From: Odiellus spinosus
Lineage: Eukaryota; Arthropoda; Arachnida; Opiliones; Phalangiidae
Length of the DNA: 64,000 nucleotides
Direction: 5' to 3'
NCBI GenBank assembly: GCA_963920705.1
Contig: OY987226.1
Span: 33,593,686-33,657,685, forward strand
In this document: positions 25,741-36,259 of the stretch, one piece after another
Layout: each line of letters opens with the position of its first letter
How positions within the stretch are numbered: position 1 is the stretch's first letter
Position numbers and translations under genes: made by a program
Notes under the pieces: model-generated
Told to the model about the DNA's origin: nothing
What the model saw: only the letters and a program-made list of their open reading frames with translations
Database searches by the model: none

Positions 25741-27294
25741 TCCTGTGTAACCGGATATCACGTGACCTAGCTCGTGGAGCAAAAATCTTGGGTAACAAGA
25801 CGTAATCATGCCGTCATATCGTTCAATTCCGTTCAACGGGAATTCCTATAATCAGGCTGCCACATTAATGAGCTTCAAGTGTCGTGCAATATTATGCAAC
25901 CGGACGTCTTCCATTGCATATTATCGCCTTCCACCATCAGCATCATGGTTGAACCTCGATGCTGGACAGTTGAAGGCGATTATAGCCAATGCCTCCCACT
26001 GTTATAATCACCTCCGACCATCCTCACGCGCCAAGGTCCAACCTCCAGTTTCCGCGGGCCATACTAGCGAGGCGTCCCTCACTAATATGGTCCACATCAA
26101 CCTTCCACTCTCCAAACATCGCCCCCCAAGGGTAAATTGGCCGACAGTGGCACTCAGGGTTACGAGAAACGTCTGAGCATTTATCAGGTGAGAACTTCAC
26201 AAGATTTTATCACAATCGGTTACTATATAATGCTAGTCGAACCCCTTATATAACCCTTTTTGGAAGTGTAGTATCATTTGGCGTTATGGCGTGATATCTT
26301 TTAGTAAATTTAAACGTAATAATTATTTAAGGTATAATTAAAAATATTCAAATTGTTTCACTTAATCTAATTAAAAATGTAGCTGAAAATTAAATTTGAA
26401 ATTGGAAATAGTTTAGAAGATATTTAAGAAATTGTCTAAGAATTTTGAGAAATTTGACTGTTTAATACCAGCTAGAGTTGGCAGGACGCGCTAAGCTATT
26501 TTCCATACATCATTTATTCAAAAAAGCAAAGGTATCACTGGCCGTATATGCTTAGGCTTGCTGCAAACTCGGGGTGGATTGAAGAATCTTAATAACAGTT
26601 CTACGCCAATTTCTATAAACTTGTTTTTTATCTATTTTAATTGATTGATTTAATTTTTTAGCTTAGCCTCAGTTATTAAAATGTGTAGGTGTTTTTTTTT
26701 ATTTTGTTTATCGCATATATAAAAGCGTGAAATACTATTTCGGCCGTCAGAGAAAAAGCTGGGATCGAAGAGCTGGTTACCTTTTCGCTCGCCGTACCAA
26801 TTCACTAGTGTGATGGTAATTCGACAGCGGCTCTTAGCTGCTTCGACTGGCGTTTCTCTCCTTGGAGTGATACCTCCTTTACCTCGGTGTCGAGGAGAGC
26901 TAATACACGTGTGTTTGGGCTTCGTACTTGTACATAACCTTAAGGCCTGCGTAAAAGCCTCATATAATGTAAGGTCTTATGGGTGATTTGCACTTGACTT
27001 TTGGAGCGAATGTACCCGTACATCTAACTTAAACTTCTCCATTACCTACTTTGATTTCCGTGACTGGAATGTGCTTTAAACCCAATCTTTAATAATTCGC
27101 CATTGAATAACAAACCAACTATTACCACGTAGGATAGGAGACATGATAATTGAGGTCTACATGTTGAATAACCTGCCACAAACTTGTTAATGCCTACTGT
27201 CGTTTATTTTCGGTGACGTTTTAGCTAGTGTGTAGTCACGTAAAATAACGTTTGTTTCACAACTTGTGTTGTACACTAAAGCCATGTATAGGTT
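25741..27294. other. no supported gene
   Basis: A 122-codon open frame at 25808-26176 is uninterrupted but has no domain, no splice context and no paralogue here. I do not call it. The rest is AT-rich with the 26430-26590 block that recurs at 22130-22290. Confidence 0.3.
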
Positions 27295-28499
27295 CAATTT
27301 TATATAACATTTTGCCTTTTCACGTTACTTGGTCTACAAATACTCTACAACCGTCAAAATTCTGATATGGTTTTAAAAGAAGAACCTTGACCTTGTGTAT
27401 TTAATCTCATATCGAGATTAAATGTTTTTCGCATCTAATTTTAATTGGTTTATCAATATGTTATTTGTATAGATATTTTTTTAAGATTTTATATTTTTTA
27501 GATTAAAATAAATTTATTATTCAGGAAGATTTTGTAGAATCTAGTTCTCAGGATTACCGGTGTTGAAAATTTATTTTGCTAATGTTATCTTGATGTCTGT
27601 GTTTTCTGCCCGCTATTTGGTAGTGGTAAGATTAATATTTTTCATTTTAATTAATTGACTTATTTGGCGTTTATTTGATAATTTGCTTTACTTAAATTGT
27701 TCGTGTAAGGGCTATTTTACATATTACCAAAGATTGCTAATTTCAGTTGTCTTAATTCTGATTTTTTTGTTTTAATACTGAATTATGGACTGGATTATTT
27801 ATCTTGAAATCTATGTGGTTATATCTTATTTATTTTCCTTTTTTTCTCTAGTTAGGTTTGGTTTTAAGTAGAGAATTATTTAGGGTTTTGTTGGTATACT
27901 GAAGAAATGCATATAGGTTCAATGTGATATAATATTTTGCCTATTGGCGTTACTTGGTCTGCAAATACTCTAGAGCCTTCAAAATTATTATATGGTTTTA
28001 AAAGAAGAACCTTGACCTTGCTTATTTTACTCGATACGCATTTATATTAAAATTAATTCATTATTCAGCAAATTTTTTTTCCGACTCTGGTTCTCAAAAT
28101 TTTATTTTGAATTAAGTTTGATTCTTTTGCATTCAAATTTATCTTGATAAGAAGTATATTTTTGATCTGAATTATTGGTTTAATATATTTAGTGTTTAAT
28201 TGAGATATTATTTCTTTTGCTTTCAATCTTCGTCTTCCACAAATGCCATAAATTTTAATATTTTAGGTAAGGTTAGGTTAGTTAACATCACGTGGTTGTC
28301 GGGGAGGTATTATTTTGGTTTCCCAACTTGTTTTATAACAACCTTAGTTATATTATTATTATTAATGGCATCCCCAAGACGTTTTTACCTCTCCGAGTGA
28401 ACGGAGAGGTTCTGTGTCCGACGTCAGTGTGTGTCTGATGTCCGCGGTGTTCCGAAGAACACTTCATCACAGACGCCGTTCGAAAATTCGTATCTAATT

Positions 28500-29104
28500 T
28501 TGATTTGATTCTACAAAATTGAATGATACGATCTCAATCTTTTCTGTTTTTTCCCCCGCAAAATTCGGAGATTCTTCTCGAAAGTTTTAACGCGTATTGG
28601 GTTGATAATGTACGAAAGCTCATCCAGAAACGCGCTTTATTTAACAATCTGATTCTCTTAAGCACGAAGTATTAGTCTCCTTAATTAATTTTAAAATAAT
28701 ATATGTTATTCACAGTGGTCAGCAAATTTCGTGTAAAGGCCTATATGAACGTGTTTATTTTGAATAAAAGCGAAAGGAATTTTTCTACACATTTAAAAAC
28801 TCGAAAAGGACCAATTTTGTAATTATCTCTGAACAAGAATTAATTCTTGGTCTCCCTTTAATAGAACCATTACTTTTTTTTACGTGTATTTCACTTTTTA
28901 TTAGCTATATACTTCCTTAAAAAAAGCAACCCCGCATATATTCTCATTGAATGTAGGTACTTTTATATTCCATTCACCCAATTACGAGATAAATTATTAA
29001 TAATTTTAATGATTATTATTATTTTAATTCGAGGTTAACATTTTGGTGTATAAAAAAAGGGAGAATTTGATTTATTTGATTTAGAAGTGCGAGATAAAAC
29101 TAAG
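28500..29104. repeat. Duplicated 5'-flank block of SDR cluster, unit 3
   Basis: Matches the blocks before copies 1 and 3: GATACGATCTCAATCTTTTC, GGACCAATTTTGTAATTATC, CTTTAATAGAACCATTAC and the last ~80 bp before the ATG (AGTGCGAGATAAAACTAAG). It leads directly into SDR copy 2 and probably carries its promoter. No TATA box of note. Confidence 0.7.
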
Positions 29105-29856
29105 ATGACACTGTGGTGGTTTCATTTCGGAGCCGTATTAACGTTTCTGATATTAGGGATTAGATTCATTCCATTTCTAAAATATTTAATTCGTCTGGTA
29201 GGATTTTATTTTATTCTGACACAAACCGCGTCTCATTTAGCATATCATTTTCGAACTAAATTTGCCGGACGCGGCGTCGTTGCGACCACGAGCAAAGCGG
29301 TTCTCATTACCGGTAAGATTTCAAATATACCAAACCTGGTTGCGCTTCGCGGTTCGAAAAATTGCGTTTATAAGAAGGATTTTCAAAATGGATGTAATTG
29401 TTCCGTTTGACGTTTTCTTGCTTACGCGATCGAGGTTTATTTTAGTAGGTACTTGAAAAATTAAAAAATTAATCCATAAGCATCATTTTTAATTATTAAT
29501 AATTAATCCATCTTCAGGTTAAAAGTATATGATCTTGCGGGTCCTTGTCAATTTAATTAATAATGATGTATCAAACCAGCAATAAGAATAGGGAGCAGAG
29601 ATAAAATAACTAACGTAAATAGATTGGAAACTTCAATGGAGCAAAGTGACTCCAGCGCGATCGCGGCGATCCTGGTGGCTGGAGCCGAACACTAGTGGCG
29701 CGTTAATATCGTATTGGCCTTGTCGCGAATTTACCCGCTTCGGCCAAAAAATGTTTTCTATTAAATATTATTTGAGAAGAGGAAATTAAATCGGCTTAAA
29801 ACATGTTAAAAAAGTTGTACTCTACACGAAACGTCAATTTTCAAAAGGTAAAAATA

Positions 29857-29907
29857 ACATTTACATCATTGTAACATTTACATCATTGTAACATTTACAT
29901 CATTGTA
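29857..29907. repeat. 17-bp direct repeat, 3 copies
   Basis: Three consecutive copies of AACATTTACATCATTGT in intron 1 of SDR copy 2. Confidence 0.85.
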
Positions 29908-30449
29908 AAAAATTAAAACTTATTTAGCTCGCTAAGCCTTGGTCCTACTAAACTAAATGGGTTACTATTTTGATTTATCGGTCACTTGAAAATGGAAATA
30001 AATTTTCATCCCCCCTCTCTTCGTTCTCCCGCGAGTGAAGAAGCGAGTGGAATGATTCAGAAATACATTTTTAGCTAGACCCAACCCTAGTGGGGTCTAG
30101 GTACTGTATTCACTGCGGCGTTGGCGATGGCGTGGTCGTTGGCGTTGTCGTCGTGCAAGAAGACTAAGTACGTCATCGAATCGAAAAAACTTCGTCTCTT
30201 ATATATGTAACGAGTGTTTTTATCGATTCGATATAGGCCTATACAGAAATCTCGAGACGCCATTCAAATTGTTTAAAGAGCGTTTGTGCATGCACGCTCC
30301 TCCTATAGCATTATTTTTTACAGCCTCTTTTACAATGTCGTGGGTCTAGCTATTCCTATGGGCTTGACTATCTCGCGGCATTTAAATTCTGATTAAACGG
30401 AAAGCACTCTCCCCTCCCTCTCGCGAAACGAAGGAGCGTGTCTCGCCCG

Positions 30450-31200
30450 CTTGTCTACCATTCGACCGAATCCCATTGGACCGAACTCTTATCAAGGTCA
30501 ATCCCTATTGACCGAATAGTTTTATCATTTCCCATTCGACCGAAATACATTAAAATGCGTATTTCGGTCGAATGGGAATTTTATAAAAGGCTTCAAATAG
30601 TAAAGTATAGTATAGTAGAAACCAAGTAGGGAAATATGCTATTTCGCGTTGATTCTGGCGTAGTTGTTTAACCTAACCTAACCTATCCTAGCCGAACCTA
30701 TCCTAGCCAAACCTATCACAACCTAACCGAATCTAACAGTAACAATTTTTTAAAAATAATTTATATAAAATTGTTATTGTTAGGAAAGGGTAGGGTAGGT
30801 TACGTTATGTTAAACAAATTGGCCAGAAGAAACGCGGAATAGCACACTCTCCAACTCGGGATCTACTATACTTCAAAGGATATTTTGTGTGCTTAAAGAA
30901 ATCGTACCTTTACCTCAACTAATTTTATGCAGCTTCTTTATTAGTGTTGTTAATTTACCAGAAATTCAGGACACATGCTCTAGCACACGCGGCCACAGTT
31001 GCTCGACAGAAAAAAGTTTATATCTTATTCTTAGATTGCGGTCTAAAGGGACTATTTTCAATGGGATGTATATTCATTCATTTTTATTAAGAAAAACATT
31101 TTTCGGTCTATTGGGATTCGGTCGAATGGGATTTCGGTCGAATGGGATTTCGGTCGAATGGGATTCGGTCGAATGGGATTCGGTCGAATGGGAGAATACC
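30450..31200. repeat. Phrase-repeat fold-back (CCCATTCGACCGAAT) with telomere-like core
   Basis: The left part repeats CCATTCGACCGAAT-like phrases and includes a perfect 20-bp-arm hairpin (30529-30548 with 30559-30578, 10-base loop). The middle has CCTAACCTAACCTATCCTAG and, inverted, GGGTAGGGTAGGTTACGTTA, with matching arms TGCTATTTCGCGTTGATTC / GAAACGCGGAATAGCA. The right part (31108-31190) has five copies of TTCGGTCGAATGGGAT. It lies in SDR copy 2 intron 1. Confidence 0.8.
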
Positions 31201-32877
31201 GTCTCGCCCGGCCTTCGCGATTTCGAGCCTGATTTACTCTAGAAAGAATATAATGGGCCTGGCCGCCTTTCTGTACAAATTTCGGAATACTTAGGGTGAA
31301 ACCATGAACTGAGGAAATCGGACTCACTTCATTGTCACTCGCAGTATGTCGTCTTATAAACTTGAAGGATGATTTACTTGTGATAAAAGTTATACAAATT
31401 CCGAGCTCTTTTGTATGTACTAAAATTTTGAATGTACTAAAATAATTAGGTAACTTACTACTTTTTTAGCATTACCAAAGGCTGTAATTAGTTACGTAAC
31501 CATATAATCAGTGTATAGATTTTACGAAAACTTGTTAACCTCCCGAGATTGTTGGGGACAATAATATACTTACCTTATATTTTCTTCTTCTACTCGAAAG
31601 GCGCGCTCGTAATGAGCGTCACGTAACCTCTCTTTCCATCAACCTTTCACAATAGTGCCATAAAAGCGGTAGATAAACTAAATCAATATGGATATATAGT
31701 AACGATACATAGGAGAGGGCAAATCCTCTACAATTTGTTCAAATTGTTGAGCCAGACCGTACCGAACTTTATCCGTTCTAATAGATCATAAAATACCTTC
31801 TTTTACGGTTTTCCCCTACTTTTTCTTCATTGACTCTCATAAGACGAACGACCTTTAGGGGATAAAGGAGATTTTTCTCTCCCTTCCTTTACGTATAAGG
31901 GAGTCTTAGCCGCGTAATTCAATACAATAGTCAATTAAATCTTTACACGGGATTTTGTAAATGACTTTTGCTATATTAATTTTAGGATTTTTATTTTTCA
32001 GTATATTTTTGGGGGATTTATAAAAAATTCGGTAAAAATTATTTTGATTTTATGAGCAATTATTATATTTAGGGGGGGGGGGGTTGAGCTGTCTTTCCAA
32101 TATTTCACTTTTATTATCCGAATAAGTTTTAATTTTACACCATTGGATATTAGAAGTTGATCTAGGGTAGTGTCTCCTAATTCTGAACGCTTTTTAAGAA
32201 ATCTTAGATCTCGTTTGCTATGAAAATTTTAGCGACGAAGTAAACTATCTAATGTCAAGTTGAAATAGTCGCGGACACGTTGCGCTAGTTTTCATCATTC
32301 CATGACGCGTACTTTTGACGCAAACGCGGTTTTAAAGACGGTAGTAGTGGCTTCTAATTCTGAACGAACGATTCTAATTCTGAACGCCCTCGATCTTTCG
32401 AAACGTACGGTCTTGTGTAGCTCGATGTAGAATGTAGTCTGTCTGGGTATGTGCCTCATGCTAGTACTTAAAATTACTTTATTTTAATAATTAGTATTTT
32501 AAAATACTTTAAGTATTTTATTTTAAATACTTTATCGTTGGAGTATTTAGCATTTTATTTGAAATTCTGAAAGTATTCGAAAAGTCGATGTTTCCGGGTG
32601 ATATATACATTTTTGAACACACCATCAGAATGACATAAGGCAGACCTTTCAAATGATATCATAATATTTCTATATATTGGCTTTTATAAATGTTTTAGGG
32701 GAAGCCTTAACATTATATAGGGCTATTTTAAAGGATAATTAAATGTTAATGCTAATTTTTCTCTCTCGGGGAATTTACGCAACCATATCTGATACAGTAA
32801 ACAAAAAGACCTATATTTATATACTATTTAGTGAAGTTTAAGGTAAGACGTGAGATTCAGTCGAACCTCGACACTCA
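31201..32877. other. intron 1 of SDR copy 2, nothing further recognised
   Basis: AT-rich intronic sequence with a G10 run near 32072 and a short repeat CTAATTCTGAACG (32178, 32351, 32370) that recurs at 35240 downstream of the gene. No exon seen. Confidence 0.35.
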
Positions 32878-32985
32878 ATCTAAAAATATCTACCGTTAGG
32901 GATTTTTGAGACTTACCGCTTCGGACATGGTTATAAACTTGACCCGAGAGTATTAGACTTCAAAGGAGGGTTTCATCGGCTTCTG
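32878..32985. mobile_element. MITE family B, solo right end
   Basis: AAATATCTACCGTTAGG through AGACTTCAAAGGAGGG to CATCGGCTTCTG matches the right third of family B. The left part is missing. Confidence 0.85.
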
Positions 32986-34347
32986 CTAAAAGTAGGCAAT
33001 ATGCATTCTATCAGTTGTGATTTAAATATTATTAATATTACAGGTTGCGCTACAGGATTCGGTCACGATTTGGCTAAACGATTGGATAAATTGGGTTTCT
33101 ACGTTTTCGCCACTTGTCGAACTCTCAATTGCGAAGGGGCGAAAAAGTTGCGTTCCGAATGCAGCAGTAACGTTCGAGTTCTGCAATTGGACGTTACCAA
33201 TGACGACGACGTTAAACGAGCTCTAAAAGACGTTACGTATAATCTGATCGACAAAGGTTTCGTATATCGTATCAATCTTATCTAGAAAAAAATCAAGTTT
33301 CCATGGGAATTTATTAGGATCGTTGGGGGACAGCGTTCAACTTGGAATTGTGGGAGTTTCTCTCAAACCTCCTTTGATAGGATTTTATTGAATATGTTTC
33401 CAGAATGGTGTCTATGGGCAAATAAGAATTCCAAGCGTAACTTTCTATCCTTTCTTAATCTTATACGAATTGTGGTCTGATATATCTGGAAATCTCCGGC
33501 TCAGAAATATTTTTGGGGTATTTTATTTAATCCTTAAGATCTTAAGTCTGACACTTCCCATTGTTTTAACGCTCAATTCTTAACGAGACCAGCGTAGTTG
33601 GCTAGAAATGCGCTAGAGATAAGAATGGAAAGACCATGACGTTACGCGCTAATTGACCCAAAAGGAGATAGGGCGTCCCTTTTGATTGACTTTTCAATAT
33701 TTACAGAGCTATGGGCTATCGTAAACAACGCCGGTGTATCTTGCGCATCCGAGGTGGAATGGGTTCCTTTATCTTTGTACAAAAAGATTTTAGACATAAA
33801 CTTTCTCGGCACCGTTCGAGTGACGCGTGCCTTCTTGCCGCTTCTTCGAGAGAGTAAAGGAAGGATCGTCAACGTCACCAGCGCCTTGGGTCGACTGGGA
33901 GTGTTTGGAGGTTCGGGATATTGCTCGTCGAAAAGTGCTTGTATTACGTTTACGGAATCTTTACGGCAGGAAATGAGACGTTGGGGCGTGAAGGTCTGCG
34001 CTATTGAGCCATGGTTTTACGCGTAAATTATTTAACCCATTGTATAAAATATTTGGCATAGACAAAGCGAAGGAAATAAAAGTTACTTCTAGTCGACGCG
34101 TGAATATGGGCTTCGACGAGCTTAAACTCAAATTAGACGAGCAGCTGCGGCTGCCAGATCTGTTGGGAATCCTCAGACCATTAAGAGAGAAAAACAAACG
34201 CTAAATTGTAGATTTTCAGGTCATAAACCTTCCCTAACCAGTTCCATCACTGGATGGCGCTTTCTTCGAATACGCGCGAAGCCCATACTCTCGTTCGCTC
34301 GAAGTAACTTCGCCGTTCCACGCTTTTTCAAATCCAAATGGCTTAGG

Positions 34348-34515
34348 TCCATTTGATCGACAAGGAATCCATTTGATCGACAAGGAATCCATTTGATCGA
34401 CAAGGAATCCATTTGATCGACAAGGAATCCATTTGATCGACAAGGAATCCATTTGATCGACAAGGAATCCATTTGATCGACAAGGAATCCATTTGATCGA
34501 CTCCCGTTCGATTGA
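34348..34515. repeat. 20-bp tandem array (TTTGATCGACAAGGAATCCA), about 8 copies
   Basis: Seven complete units and a partial one, nearly identical, within the phrase-repeat fold-back of SDR copy 2 intron 3. The right end of the fold-back is at about 34677-34703 (GGGAGTCGATCAAATGG, ACCCAAATGG). SDR copy 1 has a single equivalent unit. Confidence 0.95.
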
Positions 34516-35125
34516 CTCCCATAAGAAGTTTATATCTAGAAACACGACCAAAAAGATGCGGTATGGCGAATCACCGATCTAGAACTTGACATCTCTGCGA
34601 ACATTCTCGGGATTTAAAAATCCATTGGGATACTTTTAAAGCAAAGTCGATCAACTGAAGTCTTAAGTCGATCTTTTGGGAGTCGATCAAATGGACCCAA
34701 ATGGTAACTAATATATTCTACCATTCAGATATTAAAAACATTTTGTTGACAATTTTTAGAAGCACTATGACGGATGAAAAAAATTATGTAGCGGTGGCTA
34801 TTTCGCAGCGGTTAATGAGAATTGGGCGAATTTGTCAAACGAGGTTAAAGAGGCTTACGGATTGTCCTATTTCGATCAATTAATCGATTATAATAAAAGA
34901 ACACTAAAAGAAAACGTTCGAAGCCAATCTTACGAGGTTTTAGATTGCGTGGAAGACGCTATTACCTCCGGAGATCCGAGCGAAATCTACTCACCAGGGG
35001 ATTTTCTAACAAGGATAAAATTAGCTATGTGTAGAAGCTTTCCGGAGCCATTAAAAGATCTAGCTATGGAGCGTGCAAGCGGGTATCACGAGTTAGTTCC
35101 AAATATGGCAGCGAAGCGAAGGTAA

Positions 35126-35514
35126 AACATTAATCAATCGACCATCTCCGAAGCAGTTTTTGTTTAGAAAAGCCTATTTTTAACCATATTAAGATAATGA
35201 AAGCTTGTATTTTCTTAAAAACAATACTATGATAAGGTTGCCTAATTCTGAACACTTTCATTTAAAAATGTACAACTTAACTTTGATTGGATCTATTTAA
35301 AGGTGGAAGAGCTCATTTTGTAGATAAAGAATTAATCTACAAAATGAGCTTTTAAAATTTTAAAATAGTCCGTATTGGGCCACCGTTTTTGGGTTAAAGG
35401 GGAACAAACCGTTGTAACGTACCAAATCAAAAATTTAGACGACAGGGAGCATTTCAATTTAAATAATTTAATATTCGGCTGAAGCGAAGAAATCCCGATT
35501 CATTCATACATATT
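35126..35514. other. 3' flank of SDR copy 2 with a hairpin
   Basis: No gene. A perfect hairpin with 16-bp arms AGCTCATTTTGTAGAT and ATCTACAAAATGAGCT (35310-35325, 35335-35350) and a 9-base loop is present. It is probably an element remnant rather than a terminator. Confidence 0.5.
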
Positions 35515-36259
35515 TCTAAATTCCCCTTTGTCTTTAAGCATCGAGTATAATTTTGGAATTTTAAAGTGTGGATGAAGACGAAGCTAAAGTTATTTTAAAT
35601 GGAAAACACTCGTTAAAAAAAACAGACAATTGTAAGGAAAACACCCTCCAATATCTGAGTGAATGCTACGATCTCAATCTTTTCCCCCGGAAAATTCAGA
35701 GATTCTTCCCGAATGTTTTAATGGCTCGTAAATTCTAAGAAGCTTAGAAATAGAAAGGACGTCCGAAAAATGGTATATTTCTGTACCATTAAAAATCAGT
35801 CTAATTTTAATTTAATTTTATAAGTTATTCACCGTGGTCAGCAAATTTCGCGTAAAAAACTAACGCGATTTTTTGGAATAGAAGCAAAGAAAATGTATGT
35901 TTTTGCACATTTAAAAACTCGGAAACATATTTTGCGTAAAGGACCAATTGTGTAATTATATCTTAACTATAATTAACGTTTTGCCTCCCTTTAAAAGAAC
36001 CATTACGCTTTGTTTACGCGTATCTACAAATTACACATTGTTTATTTTTTTTTTTTTTCTACAAACTTCCTTTAAAAAACAAGCCCGCTTACAGCTACTA
36101 ACTGCTTTATATTCCATTCTCTCAAGGAGCGAAATTAAGATAATTTCAATGATTATTATTGTTGTAATTCGTGGTTAAGAAAATTTAAATAAATTTTTCT
36201 TGTATAAGAAAGGGAGAATTTGTGATTTATTTGATTCAGAAGAGCGAGATAAAACTAAG
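35515..36259. repeat. Duplicated 5'-flank block of SDR cluster, unit 4
   Basis: Matches units 1-3 (TTCCCCTTTGTCTTTA, TGGATGAAGACGAA, CTACGATCTCAATCTTTTC, GGACCAATTGTGTAATTA, GCGAGATAAAACTAAG) and leads into SDR copy 3. Confidence 0.7.

Larger units (their letters stand above)
23190..28200. repeat. Dispersed local repeat carrying GTTACTTGGTCTACAAATAC
   Basis: Diverged copies begin near 23200, 24060, 27320 and 27945. They share GTTACTTGGTCTACAAATAC, ACTCTAGAACCTTCAAAATT, ATGGTTTTAAAAGAAGAACC and TTGACCTTGCTTATTTTACT. Spaces between are AT-rich with no exon seen. One copy is interrupted by the element at 24139-24623. This may be a retroelement remnant, but no reverse transcriptase was recognised. 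Confidence 0.6.
29105..35125 (+). pseudogene. SDR9C-type dehydrogenase, copy 2, frameshifted in exon 4
   Basis: Exons 29105-29312, 33044-33256, 33707-34022 and 34760-35125 have the same boundaries and phases as copies 1 and 3. TGCATGFG, NNAG, Ser and YCSSK are all intact. Exon 4 is 366 bp instead of 352. Near 34785-34816 it contains both the copy 1-like stretch (GTAGCGGTGGCT) and the copy 3-like stretch (TTCGCAGCGGTTAAT), 14 bp too many. The frame then runs to a stop at 34881-34883, removing about 100 residues of the usual C-terminus, while the correct frame continues to 35125 without other damage. The break is therefore recent. Intron 1 (3.7 kb) is swollen by fold-backs. A truncated but catalytic protein is possible, since the active site lies before the break. 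Confidence 0.85.

Noticed and set aside
25808-26176. A 122-codon frame as a gene of the hairpin-headed repeat
   Set aside because: No motif, no splice context and no second copy to compare. Open length alone is weak evidence here.
25637-28308. A complete 2.7-kb transposon with ACCTCCCCGAC...GTCGGGGAGGT ends and an ATTATT duplication
   Set aside because: The right boundary (TTTTGGTTTCCCAACTTG) also occurs at 17915 next to a similar but unpaired sequence, and the flanks are low-complexity. The ends may be coincidental, so only the hairpin head is annotated.
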